This document shows, one piece after another, positions 51,491-60,018 of a stretch of DNA of 64,000 nucleotides; position 1 is the stretch's first letter; every line of letters starts with the position of its first letter. The position numbers and the translations under genes were made by a program. The notes beneath the pieces were generated by a model. It saw nothing but the letters and a program-made list of their open reading frames with translations. It did no database searches and had not been told where the DNA came from. The stretch spans positions 682,001 through 746,000 of the forward strand of contig NZ_SMLM01000002.1 of assembly GCF_004682015.1 (NCBI RefSeq), given 5' to 3'. The DNA comes from Ramlibacter henchirensis. Its GTDB lineage: Bacteria; Pseudomonadota; Gammaproteobacteria; Burkholderiales; Burkholderiaceae_C.

Positions 51491-53806
51491 CTAGTTCTTG
51501 TCGGTTGTTCTTTCGCGCCCGGCCCTGGCGGCCTCGAGGGCGCGCCACACGCGCTCGGGCGTGAGCGGCAGTTCCTTGATGCGGATGCCCCAGCCCTGGA
51601 ACAGCGCGTTCGCGACCGCGGGGGCCACGGGCAGGATCGCGCCCTCGCCCCCGCCGCGCGCACCGAACGGACCCGGTCCGTCGCCGCTTTCGATCAGCGT
51701 AGTTCCGACGTGCAGGGGCACGTCTTCCATGTTGGGAACCTTGTAGTCGAACAGCGTGCCGTTCACGACCTGGCCGTCCTCGTAGATGTACTCCTCCGAA
51801 AGCGTGTGGCCGAGGCCCATCACCATGGCGCCCTCGTCCTGCCCTTCGGCGGCCTTGCGGTTCATGACGTATCCGAGGTCCGCGGCGCCGCCGACACGCA
51901 GCACGCGGATCGCCCCCGTCCCCTCGTCCAGTGCGATCTCGCAGGCATTCGCGCCCGTTTCCCAGAAGAGCGGTGCGAGCTTGAACGCGCCGTCCTTCGT
52001 GTTCGCGTTCACCCGCCCGACCCCCAGGAACTCCCCGGCCGCCATGCCGTTGAAGCGGCGCAGCAGTTCCATGAACGAGATCGAGCCGTCCGGTCCCTCG
52101 ATCCGGCCTTCCTCGATGCGGTAGTCCTCGGGGGCGCCACCGAGCACCTCGGCGGCGGTGTCGGCGACCTGCCGGATCACGTCTTCGCAGGCCATCTGGA
52201 CGGCGAGCCCGATGATCACCGTGGACCGGCTCGCGCCCGTGCCCCAGTCGTAGGGGGCCTGCAGGGTGTCGGGCTCCGCCACGGCGATCATCCGCAGGGG
52301 CTGGCGCAGCACCTTCTCCGCAATGATGCGCAGCACGCCGCGGCTCCCCTGCCCGATTTCGACCGTGTTCGCCGAGACGTTCACCGACCCGTCCGCGCGC
52401 AGCCGCACGATCGCGCCACCGATCGGCATGATCCCCGGGTCGCTCGCGCCGACTGCGACGCCGCGACCGCGGCGGCCTGCGTGCTTCGCCTCGGGCAGGC
52501 TATCGAGGGAGCGCATCGCCTCGCGCAGCGAGCGGCGCATGTCCACATCCATCGGGCGCAGGTCCGGTTTGACGGTCTGCCCCTTGTCGGCCATGTTCAG
52601 CAACCGGAACTCCACCGGATCGCGCCCGAGCGCCGCCGCGATGATGTCCATCTGCGATTCCGTGGCCCACACCGCCTGCGGCCCGCCGATCGAGCGGAAG
52701 GCGGCGCCGGGGACCGTGTTGGTGTAGACGCCGACGGCTTCCAGCTTCAGGTTGGGAATGTGGTACGGGCCGATCGCGCGGATTGCAGCCTTGACGGCGA
52801 TCGACGGACCGGTGTCCGCGTAGGCGCCGCCGTTGAGCACGGCGCGCACCGACTTCGCGACGATGCGCCCCTGCGCGTTCACTGCCGTCTTGAGCGTGAG
52901 TTCAGCGTCGAGGCGCCGGCAGGTGAGCATCGATTCGGGGATCGAAAGGCAGACGCGCACGGGCGCGCGCGCCTTCCACGACAGCGACGCCACCAGCGGG
53001 TCGATCTTGACCGAGGCTTTGCCGCCGAAGCCGCCGCCCACGTAGGGCGAGTGCACTCGCACGCAGGCGAGCGGGACACCCAGGATCTCGGAACACACGC
53101 GCTGGATCGCGGTCGGCGTCTGGCCGCCGCTCCAGATCTCCAGCGAGTTCGGCTTCCAATGCGCGACGCAGACGTGCGGCTCCATCGCGTAATGGAAGAC
53201 CATGGGGAACGTGAAGGTGTCCTCGAACACGCGCACGTCGCCCGCGAACACTTCCTCGACGGTTCCGCTTTCGTAGTTCCACTGCTGGAACTGATTGGTT
53301 CCCGGAACGGGTGCGCATTCGCCGCGGAAGTAGTAGTCCTTGAGCTTGTCCATGTCTTGATGAACAAGCGGAGCGCCCTCGGCCAGCGCCTCCCTGGCGG
53401 TCGTGACGTAAGGCAGGGTCTCGTAATCGACGACGATCGCTTCGAGCGCCTCCTCGGCGGTGCGTTCATCCATCGCAGCCACGGCCGCGACCGGGTCACC
53501 GACGTATCGCACCTTCTCGAGCGCAATCACCGGACGGTCCCGCAGAGACAGGCCCCAGCGGGTCGTGGAGCCGGGCAGGTGCTTCAGGTCCTCACCTGTC
53601 AGCACGGCGACGACGCCCGGCATCGCGAGCGCCGCGCTCGCGTCGATCCTGCGGATGCGCGCGTGCGGGACCGTGCTGCGCAGGATCTTCCCGTGCAGCA
53701 TGCCGGGAACCTCGATGTCGCTCGCGAAGGTGGCGGTGCCCGTCACCTTCTGGACGTAGTCGGCCCTCGGCTCCTTGTGGAGCGGCAGATGCGTCGGCGA
53801 ATGCAT
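51491..53806 (-). CDS. Molybdenum hydroxylase large (molybdopterin-binding) subunit, probable nicotinate hydroxylase
   Basis: A 771-residue xanthine dehydrogenase-family catalytic subunit. VHSPYVGGGFGGK and GAAFRSIGGPQAVW line the cofactor site, and the base-catalyst glutamate is Glu721 in GARGGGEGA. The AYRCSFR loop with the Cu-binding cysteine of CO dehydrogenase is absent, so it is a hydroxylase and not CO dehydrogenase. Together with the S and M subunits and CoxG it should hydroxylate a pyridine carboxylate, most simply nicotinate to 6-hydroxynicotinate. It lies 19 bases after the Bug gene. Confidence 0.92.
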   Translation of the reverse strand: MHSPTHLPLHKEPRADYVQKVTGTATFASDIEVPGMLHGKILRSTVPHARIRRIDASAALAMPGVVAVLTGEDLKHLPGSTTRWGLSLRDRPVIALEKVRYVGDPVAAVAAMDERTAEEALEAIVVDYETLPYVTTAREALAEGAPLVHQDMDKLKDYYFRGECAPVPGTNQFQQWNYESGTVEEVFAGDVRVFEDTFTFPMVFHYAMEPHVCVAHWKPNSLEIWSGGQTPTAIQRVCSEILGVPLACVRVHSPYVGGGFGGKASVKIDPLVASLSWKARAPVRVCLSIPESMLTCRRLDAELTLKTAVNAQGRIVAKSVRAVLNGGAYADTGPSIAVKAAIRAIGPYHIPNLKLEAVGVYTNTVPGAAFRSIGGPQAVWATESQMDIIAAALGRDPVEFRLLNMADKGQTVKPDLRPMDVDMRRSLREAMRSLDSLPEAKHAGRRGRGVAVGASDPGIMPIGGAIVRLRADGSVNVSANTVEIGQGSRGVLRIIAEKVLRQPLRMIAVAEPDTLQAPYDWGTGASRSTVIIGLAVQMACEDVIRQVADTAAEVLGGAPEDYRIEEGRIEGPDGSISFMELLRRFNGMAAGEFLGVGRVNANTKDGAFKLAPLFWETGANACEIALDEGTGAIRVLRVGGAADLGYVMNRKAAEGQDEGAMVMGLGHTLSEEYIYEDGQVVNGTLFDYKVPNMEDVPLHVGTTLIESGDGPGPFGARGGGEGAILPVAPAVANALFQGWGIRIKELPLTPERVWRALEAARAGRERTTDKN

Positions 53807-53825
53807 GCGCGGAACCGGACGACCT

Positions 53826-54791
53826 TCAGTCTTCGAGCGAGATCTTCGAGCGCGCGATCACGTCCTTCCACATGGCCGTCTCGGCCGCCTGGCGCTTCGC
53901 GACCTCGTCCGGCGTGCTGGCGGTCGGCTCCACGCCGACAGCGTGCAGGCGCTCCTTGACCTCCGTGGAGGCCATCGTCTTGGCGATCTGCGGGACCAGC
54001 TTGTCGAGCGCCGCCTTGGGGGTACCCGCCGGCGCGTAGACGGCGAACCAGGTGACCGCCTCGAAGCCGGGCAGCACGGTCTCGGCGAGCGTCGGCACGG
54101 CGGGCAGGGCCTGCGAGCGCTTCGCGGTGGTGACAGCGAGTGCCTTCAGCTTTCCGGACTTGATGTGCGTGAGCACGGCAGGGCCCTGCTCGATGGCCAT
54201 GACAGTGCGGCCGGCGATCAGGTCGATCACCATCGGACCGCTGCCCTTGTACTGGACCGGGAACACGTCGACGCCCGCGCGCTGCTTGAACAGTTCCATG
54301 AAGACGTGCTGCGAGGTGCCCTTGCCGGCCGAGGCATAGCCGAACTTGCCCGGGTTGGCCTTGAGGTAGGCGACCAGTTCCTGGACCGTGTTGACCGGCA
54401 GGTCCGCGGGAACGACGACGTACGAGGGATTGAAGCCGAGCAGCGAGACCGGCTGGATGTTCTGGTACACGTTCTTCATGCGGTCGCTCAGCAGCGGCAG
54501 CACGGAAAACATGGACGAAGCGCCGATCAGCAGCGTGTGGCCGTCAGCGGGCTGGCGGGACGCGTGTTCCGCACCGATCATGCCGGAGGCACCTGCCCGG
54601 TTTTCCACCACCGTCGCCTGGCCGAGCTCGGCCAGGCCGTTCGCCAGGGAGCGCGCATAGAGGTCCGTCGCTCCGCCCGGGGGGTACGGAGCGACGATCG
54701 AAATCTGCTTGCTCGGGAAACCCTGTGCCTGCACCGCGGCAGCCAGGCAGAGGGCGGAGAGGGCGGACAACAAGTTCTTCCAGATACGCAT
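53826..54791 (-). CDS. Bug/TctC family substrate-binding protein of the nic operon
   Basis: A 321-residue exported receptor. AAGGAG lies 8 bases before ATG 54791; a longer frame starts inside the spacer. The signal peptide ends near AVQA-Q, followed by FPSKQISIVAPYPPGGATD, VVENRAGASGMIG and DGHTLL. It is the third gene of the nine-gene operon, so nicotinate or a related pyridine carboxylate is the likely ligand. Confidence 0.9.
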   Translation of the reverse strand: MRIWKNLLSALSALCLAAAVQAQGFPSKQISIVAPYPPGGATDLYARSLANGLAELGQATVVENRAGASGMIGAEHASRQPADGHTLLIGASSMFSVLPLLSDRMKNVYQNIQPVSLLGFNPSYVVVPADLPVNTVQELVAYLKANPGKFGYASAGKGTSQHVFMELFKQRAGVDVFPVQYKGSGPMVIDLIAGRTVMAIEQGPAVLTHIKSGKLKALAVTTAKRSQALPAVPTLAETVLPGFEAVTWFAVYAPAGTPKAALDKLVPQIAKTMASTEVKERLHAVGVEPTASTPDEVAKRQAAETAMWKDVIARSKISLED

Positions 54792-54839
54792 GCATCTAAC
54801 TCCTTGGGTTGAACTAACTCGGCTACGCACGAAACGCCG

Positions 54840-55883
54840 TCAGGCTGTCGCCTCCACCCGCATCCCGGGGTGGATCACGTCGCCATCGCTCAGGATCTGC
54901 ACATCGTCGAGCCACAGGCTGCAGCGGCGCATCGGCAAATCCAGGTGGCAGGCCGTGTCATTCGTTCCGCCGAGTTCGAGATTGGGCCCGAGCGAGAACA
55001 GCACATTGCCGTAGAACGACAGCGCGTTCATGACGTGCTCGCTCGGCAACTGGCGAGACACCGAAAACTGGTACCACCGCGCCTTTTCGTTGAGTCCCCA
55101 GCCGATGTGCGAGACGGCATACGCGCGGGGATCGTGAAAGCTGTCGATGTAGCTCTTGATCAGCTGCGCGTCCATCCCCTGCCCCGAGATGTCGACGACC
55201 ATGCCCTTTTCGATGCGCAGCGTCACGGGCGTCTGCACGTACTGCTTGAAGGCGCAGAGGATGTCGCCCGGCTGCAGCACGACGTGGCCATCGACTCCGC
55301 CGTCGTTTCCCTGCGTGAACGCAAAGCCGGACGGAAAGTGGTCCCAGCGACCCGGCTCGAAGGTATAGCCGTATTCGGAGATCACCGGATACTGGCCAAG
55401 CTGGTAGACGATGTCGGTGCCGGCATCGGACGTGAAGCGCAGCTGCCGTGCCTGCTCGAGCAGGCCCTTGGCGAGTTCGACGCGCCGGCGCAGGTCCTCC
55501 GTCGGGAACATCTGCTTGAGCACGTGGAAGGGCTCCATCACTCGCAGGACGCGCACGCCTGCGGCCTGGATCTCGGCCTGCTCGCGCGAGAAAAGGAGGC
55601 CGACCATGTCGATCACCATGCTCGCCGACTTCAGCGTACGAAGCGCGAGCTCATTGCCGACGAGCGGATGGCGCCCTTGCACCCCGACCGCGTTTCGCTG
55701 CCCCCGTCGGACATTGAGGTTGAACGTGGTGGCGCCCAGCTGGCCCGCGGCCGCCATGAACGCATGGGCGTTCTCGGCCCACTCGTCGTCCGCCGTGAGG
55801 ACCACGACGGTTTCGCCCTGCCTGACCCCGCACAGCGTCAGCTCGCGAGTGAACAGGTCCAGCACTTCCGCATCCAGCTTCAC
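54840..55883 (-). CDS. nicX: 2,5-dihydroxypyridine 5,6-dioxygenase
   Basis: A 347-residue non-heme iron dioxygenase of the NicX family, which has an M29-aminopeptidase-like fold. The iron ligands correspond to His259 (SHIGWGLN), His313 and Asp315 (TACHLDLP); spacing matches NicX of Pseudomonas putida within one residue. It opens 2,5-dihydroxypyridine to N-formylmaleamate. GTG 55883 overlaps the nicD stop (GTGA). The family resemblance and the adjacent nicD make this the firmest assignment in the operon. Confidence 0.92.
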   Translation of the reverse strand: MKLDAEVLDLFTRELTLCGVRQGETVVVLTADDEWAENAHAFMAAAGQLGATTFNLNVRRGQRNAVGVQGRHPLVGNELALRTLKSASMVIDMVGLLFSREQAEIQAAGVRVLRVMEPFHVLKQMFPTEDLRRRVELAKGLLEQARQLRFTSDAGTDIVYQLGQYPVISEYGYTFEPGRWDHFPSGFAFTQGNDGGVDGHVVLQPGDILCAFKQYVQTPVTLRIEKGMVVDISGQGMDAQLIKSYIDSFHDPRAYAVSHIGWGLNEKARWYQFSVSRQLPSEHVMNALSFYGNVLFSLGPNLELGGTNDTACHLDLPMRRCSLWLDDVQILSDGDVIHPGMRVEATA

Positions 55884-56707
55884 TGGTCGATCCTTTCAAA
55901 GGCCTGATCGTGACGGCGCAGGACCGTGGCCAGCGCCCGCTGGAACGCGCCGAAGTCCTCCGCCTGCATCTGGTGGCCGACGCCCGGAATGCGAACCACA
56001 TCCAGATCGCGGCGCAGCCGCCGCATCTCAGCGACGTCGTCCTCCGAAACCACCCCGCCCTCGCCTGCGCAGATCAGCGACGCCGGCACTTGCGCTCTTG
56101 CGAGATCCCCGAACATGTCCTGGCCGTGGAAATCCTCGTACGCCGCGAGCACCGCACGCTCGTCGCACGTGGACAACCATTCGGCACGCAGCCGCTGGAG
56201 TTGTTCAGGCCACTTCGTACCGGCGCCCGAACCGATTGCCGCCGCCGCTTCGCCCCGGTGCGCTGCGCGCAAGAGGCTGAGCGTTCGCTCGGCGGGGATG
56301 GGATAGTCCCTGCGGCCCGGCCCGCTCGTAGGAGGGTCCAACAGCACGAGCGATCGGTAGAGTTCGGCCGTGCGTGCGGCCGCCCGCACGGCGATCCGGG
56401 CGCCCATGGAATGGCCGACGACGACCGCGGGCCCCAGCTTCATCTCGCGGACGAAAGCAGAGAGGTCCTGGGCGCACGCGTCGAGCCCATATCCGAGATG
56501 CGCTCCCGCCTCGGACAGTCCACGTCCGCGGACGTCGAGCACGAAGCACTCGCTGCACGCCGCGAGCCATTCGCCGACGTGCGCCCAGAGCATGGCCGGG
56601 CTCACGATTCCCGGGACGATCACCAGTCGCGGGCCCCGCTTCCCGAAATGCAGGTAGTGCTGCCGGATGCCATTCGCGCGGATGTGGCCGCCGCGGGGGA
56701 GTTCCAT
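55880..56707 (-). CDS. nicD: N-formylmaleamate deformylase
   Basis: A 275-residue alpha/beta hydrolase with strong family resemblance to NicD: RANGIRQHYLHFG, FVLDVRGRGLSEAG, VVGHSMGARIAVRAA and LLDPPTSGPGRR. The triad is Ser100, Asp124 and His245, nearly the same numbers as P. putida NicD. It removes formate from N-formylmaleamate. ATG 56707 was chosen because the homologous region begins there; upstream codons fall in the promoter region. It is the first gene of the nine-gene operon. Confidence 0.92.
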   Translation of the reverse strand: MELPRGGHIRANGIRQHYLHFGKRGPRLVIVPGIVSPAMLWAHVGEWLAACSECFVLDVRGRGLSEAGAHLGYGLDACAQDLSAFVREMKLGPAVVVGHSMGARIAVRAAARTAELYRSLVLLDPPTSGPGRRDYPIPAERTLSLLRAAHRGEAAAAIGSGAGTKWPEQLQRLRAEWLSTCDERAVLAAYEDFHGQDMFGDLARAQVPASLICAGEGGVVSEDDVAEMRRLRRDLDVVRIPGVGHQMQAEDFGAFQRALATVLRRHDQAFERIDQ

Positions 56708-56764
56708 AAAGTCGCGTTTCTGAATATCGGTCTGTCGACAGGGCTGGATTCTGTAGCAGGAAAG

Positions 56765-56876
56765 GCGCATGCGCAAGCGCTTTTTTCGCTGGAGGCGCGC
56801 GCCTTGTATACCCTCGGAAACCCGCTACAGGCCAGCTAAGCTCATCAGACTCGAAGCTGTTCGCGCGTGCTGTACA
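56765..56876. promoter_or_regulatory. Divergent control region of nic operon and GntR gene
   Basis: The 178-base gap 56708-56885 holds several dyads: GCGCATGCGC (56765-56774), AAGCGCTT (56775-56782), GTATAC within TTGTATACC (56804-56812) and TGTACA (56871-56876), the last repeated as TGTAT at 56884. The TGTA-containing words are of the kind bound by FadR/VanR-type GntR proteins. No convincing -35/-10 pair could be placed. Confidence 0.4.
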
Positions 56877-56885
56877 CTCCCCTGT

Positions 56886-57650
56886 ATGCAGACGCCCAGT
56901 GCAGGCACGATGGCGACGGCCAAGTCGATCCCCAAACCCGTTGAACGGCCTAACTCCGGCCCGGCGGCCTCCAACTCCGACAACATCGGCCTGGCGGTCT
57001 ATGAAAAACTGCGGGTGAAGGCCATCGGCCACGACTTCCTCCCCGGTGAGCGCCTGAACGAGGTGGAACTCGCCAGGGAGTTCGGCGTCTCCCGCACGCC
57101 GCTGCGCGAAGCGCTCAATCGGCTCACCACGGAAGGGTTCCTGCGCTCCATCCCGGGCAAGGGCTTCTTCTTCCGCGAGCTCGACCCCAAGGAGATCTTC
57201 GACCTGTATGAGCTGAGGGCGGCCATCGAGGTCGCGGCCGTGCGACTTGCCGTCCAGCGTGCGTCTACCGAGGACGTGAACGCGCTTGCAAAGATGGTGG
57301 AAGACGCCTCGGCACAGGAGGATTGCGAAGTCTCCGACCTGATCGCGGCGGACGAGGCGTTCCACTCGCGGCTCATCGCTCTTGCGGGCAACTCGGAGAT
57401 GTCACGAGTCGTCCTCAACATCAATGCGCGCATCCAGTTCGTGCGCTGGATCAACGTCGACAAGCTCTCCAAACGCGCAACGCACAAGGATCATCGGGCA
57501 GTCATCCAGGCGCTGCGGCAGCGCGACGCCGAGGCATGCGCCGGCCTGCTGCAGAAACACATCAGCCGCAGGCTCGACGAGATCATCGAGGCGACACACC
57601 GGCGCATAGCGCAGATCTACACCGAACGCGCGAGCCTCATGCGCAGCTGA
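56886..57650 (+). CDS. GntR family regulator (FCD type), probable regulator of the nic operon
   Basis: A 254-residue regulator. A ~34-residue polar arm precedes the winged helix (LAVYEKLRVKAIGHDFLPG, LNEVELAREFGVSRTPLREA); the FCD effector domain follows with DLYELRAAIEVAA, ADEAFHSRLIALAGN and DHRAVIQALRQRD. Start is ATG 56886 or ATG 56910; neither has a strong ribosome site. Known nicotinate operons use the MarR-type NicR, so a GntR protein here would be a regulatory replacement. It faces nicD divergently. Confidence 0.9.
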   Translation: MQTPSAGTMATAKSIPKPVERPNSGPAASNSDNIGLAVYEKLRVKAIGHDFLPGERLNEVELAREFGVSRTPLREALNRLTTEGFLRSIPGKGFFFRELDPKEIFDLYELRAAIEVAAVRLAVQRASTEDVNALAKMVEDASAQEDCEVSDLIAADEAFHSRLIALAGNSEMSRVVLNINARIQFVRWINVDKLSKRATHKDHRAVIQALRQRDAEACAGLLQKHISRRLDEIIEATHRRIAQIYTERASLMRS

Positions 57651-57676
57651 GTGCGAGACCTGGGGCGGCCCGGGCT

Positions 57677-58474
57677 CTATCCGCGCCGCTTGAGGAAATC
57701 CCGCAGCATCTCCACGCAGTCCAGCGCGTACCCATCGCAGATGTTGTGCGCGCCGGTGTCGATGTACTTCACCTCCGAATCCTTGATCCGGCGGTGCATC
57801 TCCTCGTACGCGTCCGCATGGCCGATCCGCTCCTTGCCGGCGGCGACGATCAGGGTGGGCGCCTGGATGCGGGAGACCTCGTCCATGAAGTCGTGCGTCG
57901 TCATGTGGGTCACGAATCGGGCGATGAAGGCCGGATCGTTGGAGCCCGCCTGCTCGATGAACCACCTCACCAGCGCGGGGTCGGCGTTCCCGTCGAAGCG
58001 CTCGTCGATCGTGTCGGCCAGGAACTTCTTCAGCCCGACCTGCTGGATCTTGGGGATCCAGGTGGGCGCGTGGCTCTGCTTGAGGCCCGGCGTCGAGCCG
58101 AACAGCGCCAGCGTCTTCACCCGCTCCGGATGGTGGATCGCAAGCTGCTGGGAAACGTAGCCGCCCGCGGAGTTGCCCACGATATGCGCCCGCTCGGCGC
58201 CCACCCGGTCCAGCACGGCCAGCGCGTCGCCCACCAGCTGGGACAGCGAGAACTCCATGTCGGCCGCAGGGATCTGCGAACGGCCGTGGCCGCGCAGGTC
58301 GAGGCGCACGACACGCCAGTCGCGCGCGAGCCTCGGAACCCACTGGAACCAGCGCTGTGCATTGCCCATGGCCGCATGCAGGAGCAGCAGCGTGTCCGGC
58401 TTGCGCCAGGGGTCGGTGAAGTCGTCGACGTAGTAAGCCAGTTTCAGGCCGTCGCGGGTGATGAAGTCGTTCAT
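57677..58474 (-). CDS. Alpha/beta hydrolase (enol-lactonase/C-C hydrolase-like)
   Basis: A 265-residue alpha/beta hydrolase. The nucleophile elbow is GNSAGG (Ser in HIVGNSAGGYV), an acid is in TLIVAAGKERIGHAD, and the His is in IDTGAHNICDGY. 3-oxoadipate enol-lactonase and meta-cleavage hydrolases look alike. The start overlaps the amidase stop (ATGA at 58471), so it is the last gene of a four-gene operon. Substrate unknown. Confidence 0.87.
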   Translation of the reverse strand: MNDFITRDGLKLAYYVDDFTDPWRKPDTLLLLHAAMGNAQRWFQWVPRLARDWRVVRLDLRGHGRSQIPAADMEFSLSQLVGDALAVLDRVGAERAHIVGNSAGGYVSQQLAIHHPERVKTLALFGSTPGLKQSHAPTWIPKIQQVGLKKFLADTIDERFDGNADPALVRWFIEQAGSNDPAFIARFVTHMTTHDFMDEVSRIQAPTLIVAAGKERIGHADAYEEMHRRIKDSEVKYIDTGAHNICDGYALDCVEMLRDFLKRRG

Positions 58475-59970
58475 GATTTACTGTCCATGGCGAAGGGGAA
58501 ATTTATCGTCGGAGGCTTCCAACGACGATGGGTCGGCGGCACGCGGCCCGACCAGGGGGCGAGCTGCTCCAGTTGAGCCGAGATCGCCAGCAGGAGGTCC
58601 TCGCGCCCGAAGCGCCCGATGAGCTGGGTCGCCACCGGCAGCGAAGCTTCGGTCCACGACAGCGGCAGGCAAGCGGCCGGCAGGCCCGCGGCGTTGATGA
58701 CCGCCAGGAAGGGCGTGTACCGCGCGACGTTCCTGCGGAAGTCGGCGAACGACGGGCCGCGCATCGACAGCTCGCCGAGGCAGGCCGGCAGGCGTGCCAG
58801 CGCCGGAGTGAGCACGAGGTCGAAGCCGCCTTCCGCCATGAAGCCCTCCAGCACGCGGCCGAGGGCGTGGAAATGCGAGATGCACTCGACGTAGCGCGTC
58901 GCCGTCAAGCGTTTGCCGCGCTCGTAGCCCTCCATCATCGCGGGCTCCAGGTCGCCGGGCTGCAGCGACCGCCCGAGCGCGTTCAGGCGCGCGTCCGACG
59001 ACACCGCGATGTTGGTCGCCATGACGTCGATCAGCGCCTCGATGAAGCCGTCGTAGTCCACGCCCTGCGGCAGCGGCGTGTTCATCGTTTCGTGGCCGAG
59101 CTCGCGGCACAGGCGGGCCGCGTGGTCCACCGCGGCTTGCGGCACGCCATCGATCGGCAGTGCGTTCCAGCCTTCCCGCCAGACGGCGATGCGCAGGCGC
59201 TTGCCCGGCCCTTTGCGCACCGCGTCGAGATAACTCCCCGGGTCGCCGGGCGCGGCGTACGGCGCGCCCGTCTCCCGCCCGGCGACGGCATCCAGCACCG
59301 CCGCGGAGTCGCGGACGGATCGCGTCAGAACGCCTTGCGACGACAGGCCGCCCCAGCCTTCACCACGCAGGGGCCCTTCCGGCAGCAGTCCACGCGAGGC
59401 CTTCAGGCCATACACCCCGCAGCACGCTGCCGGGATGCGGATCGAACCGCCGCCGTCCGTGCCATGCGCGATGGGCACGATGCGGGTTGCCACCGCGGCG
59501 GCCGAACCGCCGCTCGAACCGCCTGCGGAGCGCTCCGGATCCCAGGGATTGCGCGTCGGCCCGCCGTTCGCCGCCGCTTCGGTGGTGGGCGCCATGCACA
59601 ATTCCGGCACGGCCGTTCGCGCGAACGGGATCAGCCCGGCCTGCTCGAACCGGTCCACCAGGGTCGCATTGCGCGGGTGCTCCGTGCCGCGAAAGAGCCT
59701 GGAGCCGAGCGTCGTGGGGAAACGCGTGGCCGCGATGCCGGAATCCTTCAGCAGGAACGGAATGCCGCCGAAGACGCCGCGCGGCTGCCAGCGTTGCGCG
59801 AGCTGCAGCGACTCCTCGAAGCGCTCCTGCACCAGGAGGTTGAGGCCGGCCGCGCGTTGCTTCGCCAGGGAGACCGCAGCGGCCATCAGTTCCGCGCTGC
59901 TCACCTCGCCGCCGGCCAGCAGCGCGGCGAGGCCCAGGCCATCGTGCCGCATGTACTCGTCTTCACTCAT
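58471..59970 (-). CDS. Amidase (amidase signature family)
   Basis: A 499-residue amidase-signature enzyme with Lys75 (PFLLKDSG), Ser152 (SAGGSSGGSA) and Ser176 (GTDGGGSIRIP), the normal 24-residue spacing. ATG 59970 (MSEDEY) was chosen over a TTG further upstream. It follows a Bug gene by 48 bases and precedes a hydrolase. It is not closely similar to the amidase at 11819. GatA function is unlikely in this catabolic context. Confidence 0.9.
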   Translation of the reverse strand: MSEDEYMRHDGLGLAALLAGGEVSSAELMAAAVSLAKQRAAGLNLLVQERFEESLQLAQRWQPRGVFGGIPFLLKDSGIAATRFPTTLGSRLFRGTEHPRNATLVDRFEQAGLIPFARTAVPELCMAPTTEAAANGGPTRNPWDPERSAGGSSGGSAAAVATRIVPIAHGTDGGGSIRIPAACCGVYGLKASRGLLPEGPLRGEGWGGLSSQGVLTRSVRDSAAVLDAVAGRETGAPYAAPGDPGSYLDAVRKGPGKRLRIAVWREGWNALPIDGVPQAAVDHAARLCRELGHETMNTPLPQGVDYDGFIEALIDVMATNIAVSSDARLNALGRSLQPGDLEPAMMEGYERGKRLTATRYVECISHFHALGRVLEGFMAEGGFDLVLTPALARLPACLGELSMRGPSFADFRRNVARYTPFLAVINAAGLPAACLPLSWTEASLPVATQLIGRFGREDLLLAISAQLEQLAPWSGRVPPTHRRWKPPTINFPFAMDSKS

Positions 59971-60018
59971 GCAGCTTCCCAAGGCGGCATCCCAACCCAA
60001 GCGGCCGCGTGGCCGTGC

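Noticed and set aside
51491..53806. Aerobic carbon monoxide dehydrogenase (CoxL) suggested by CoxS/M/L/G-like genes
   Set aside because: The AYRCSFR loop with the Cu-binding cysteine is replaced by AFRSIGGPQ, and the operon contains nicX and nicD.
56775..56786. Terminator suggested by AAGCGCTTTTTT in the nicD/GntR gap
   Set aside because: The T run follows only a short GCGC dyad and no rightward gene ends there; it lies in a divergent promoter region.
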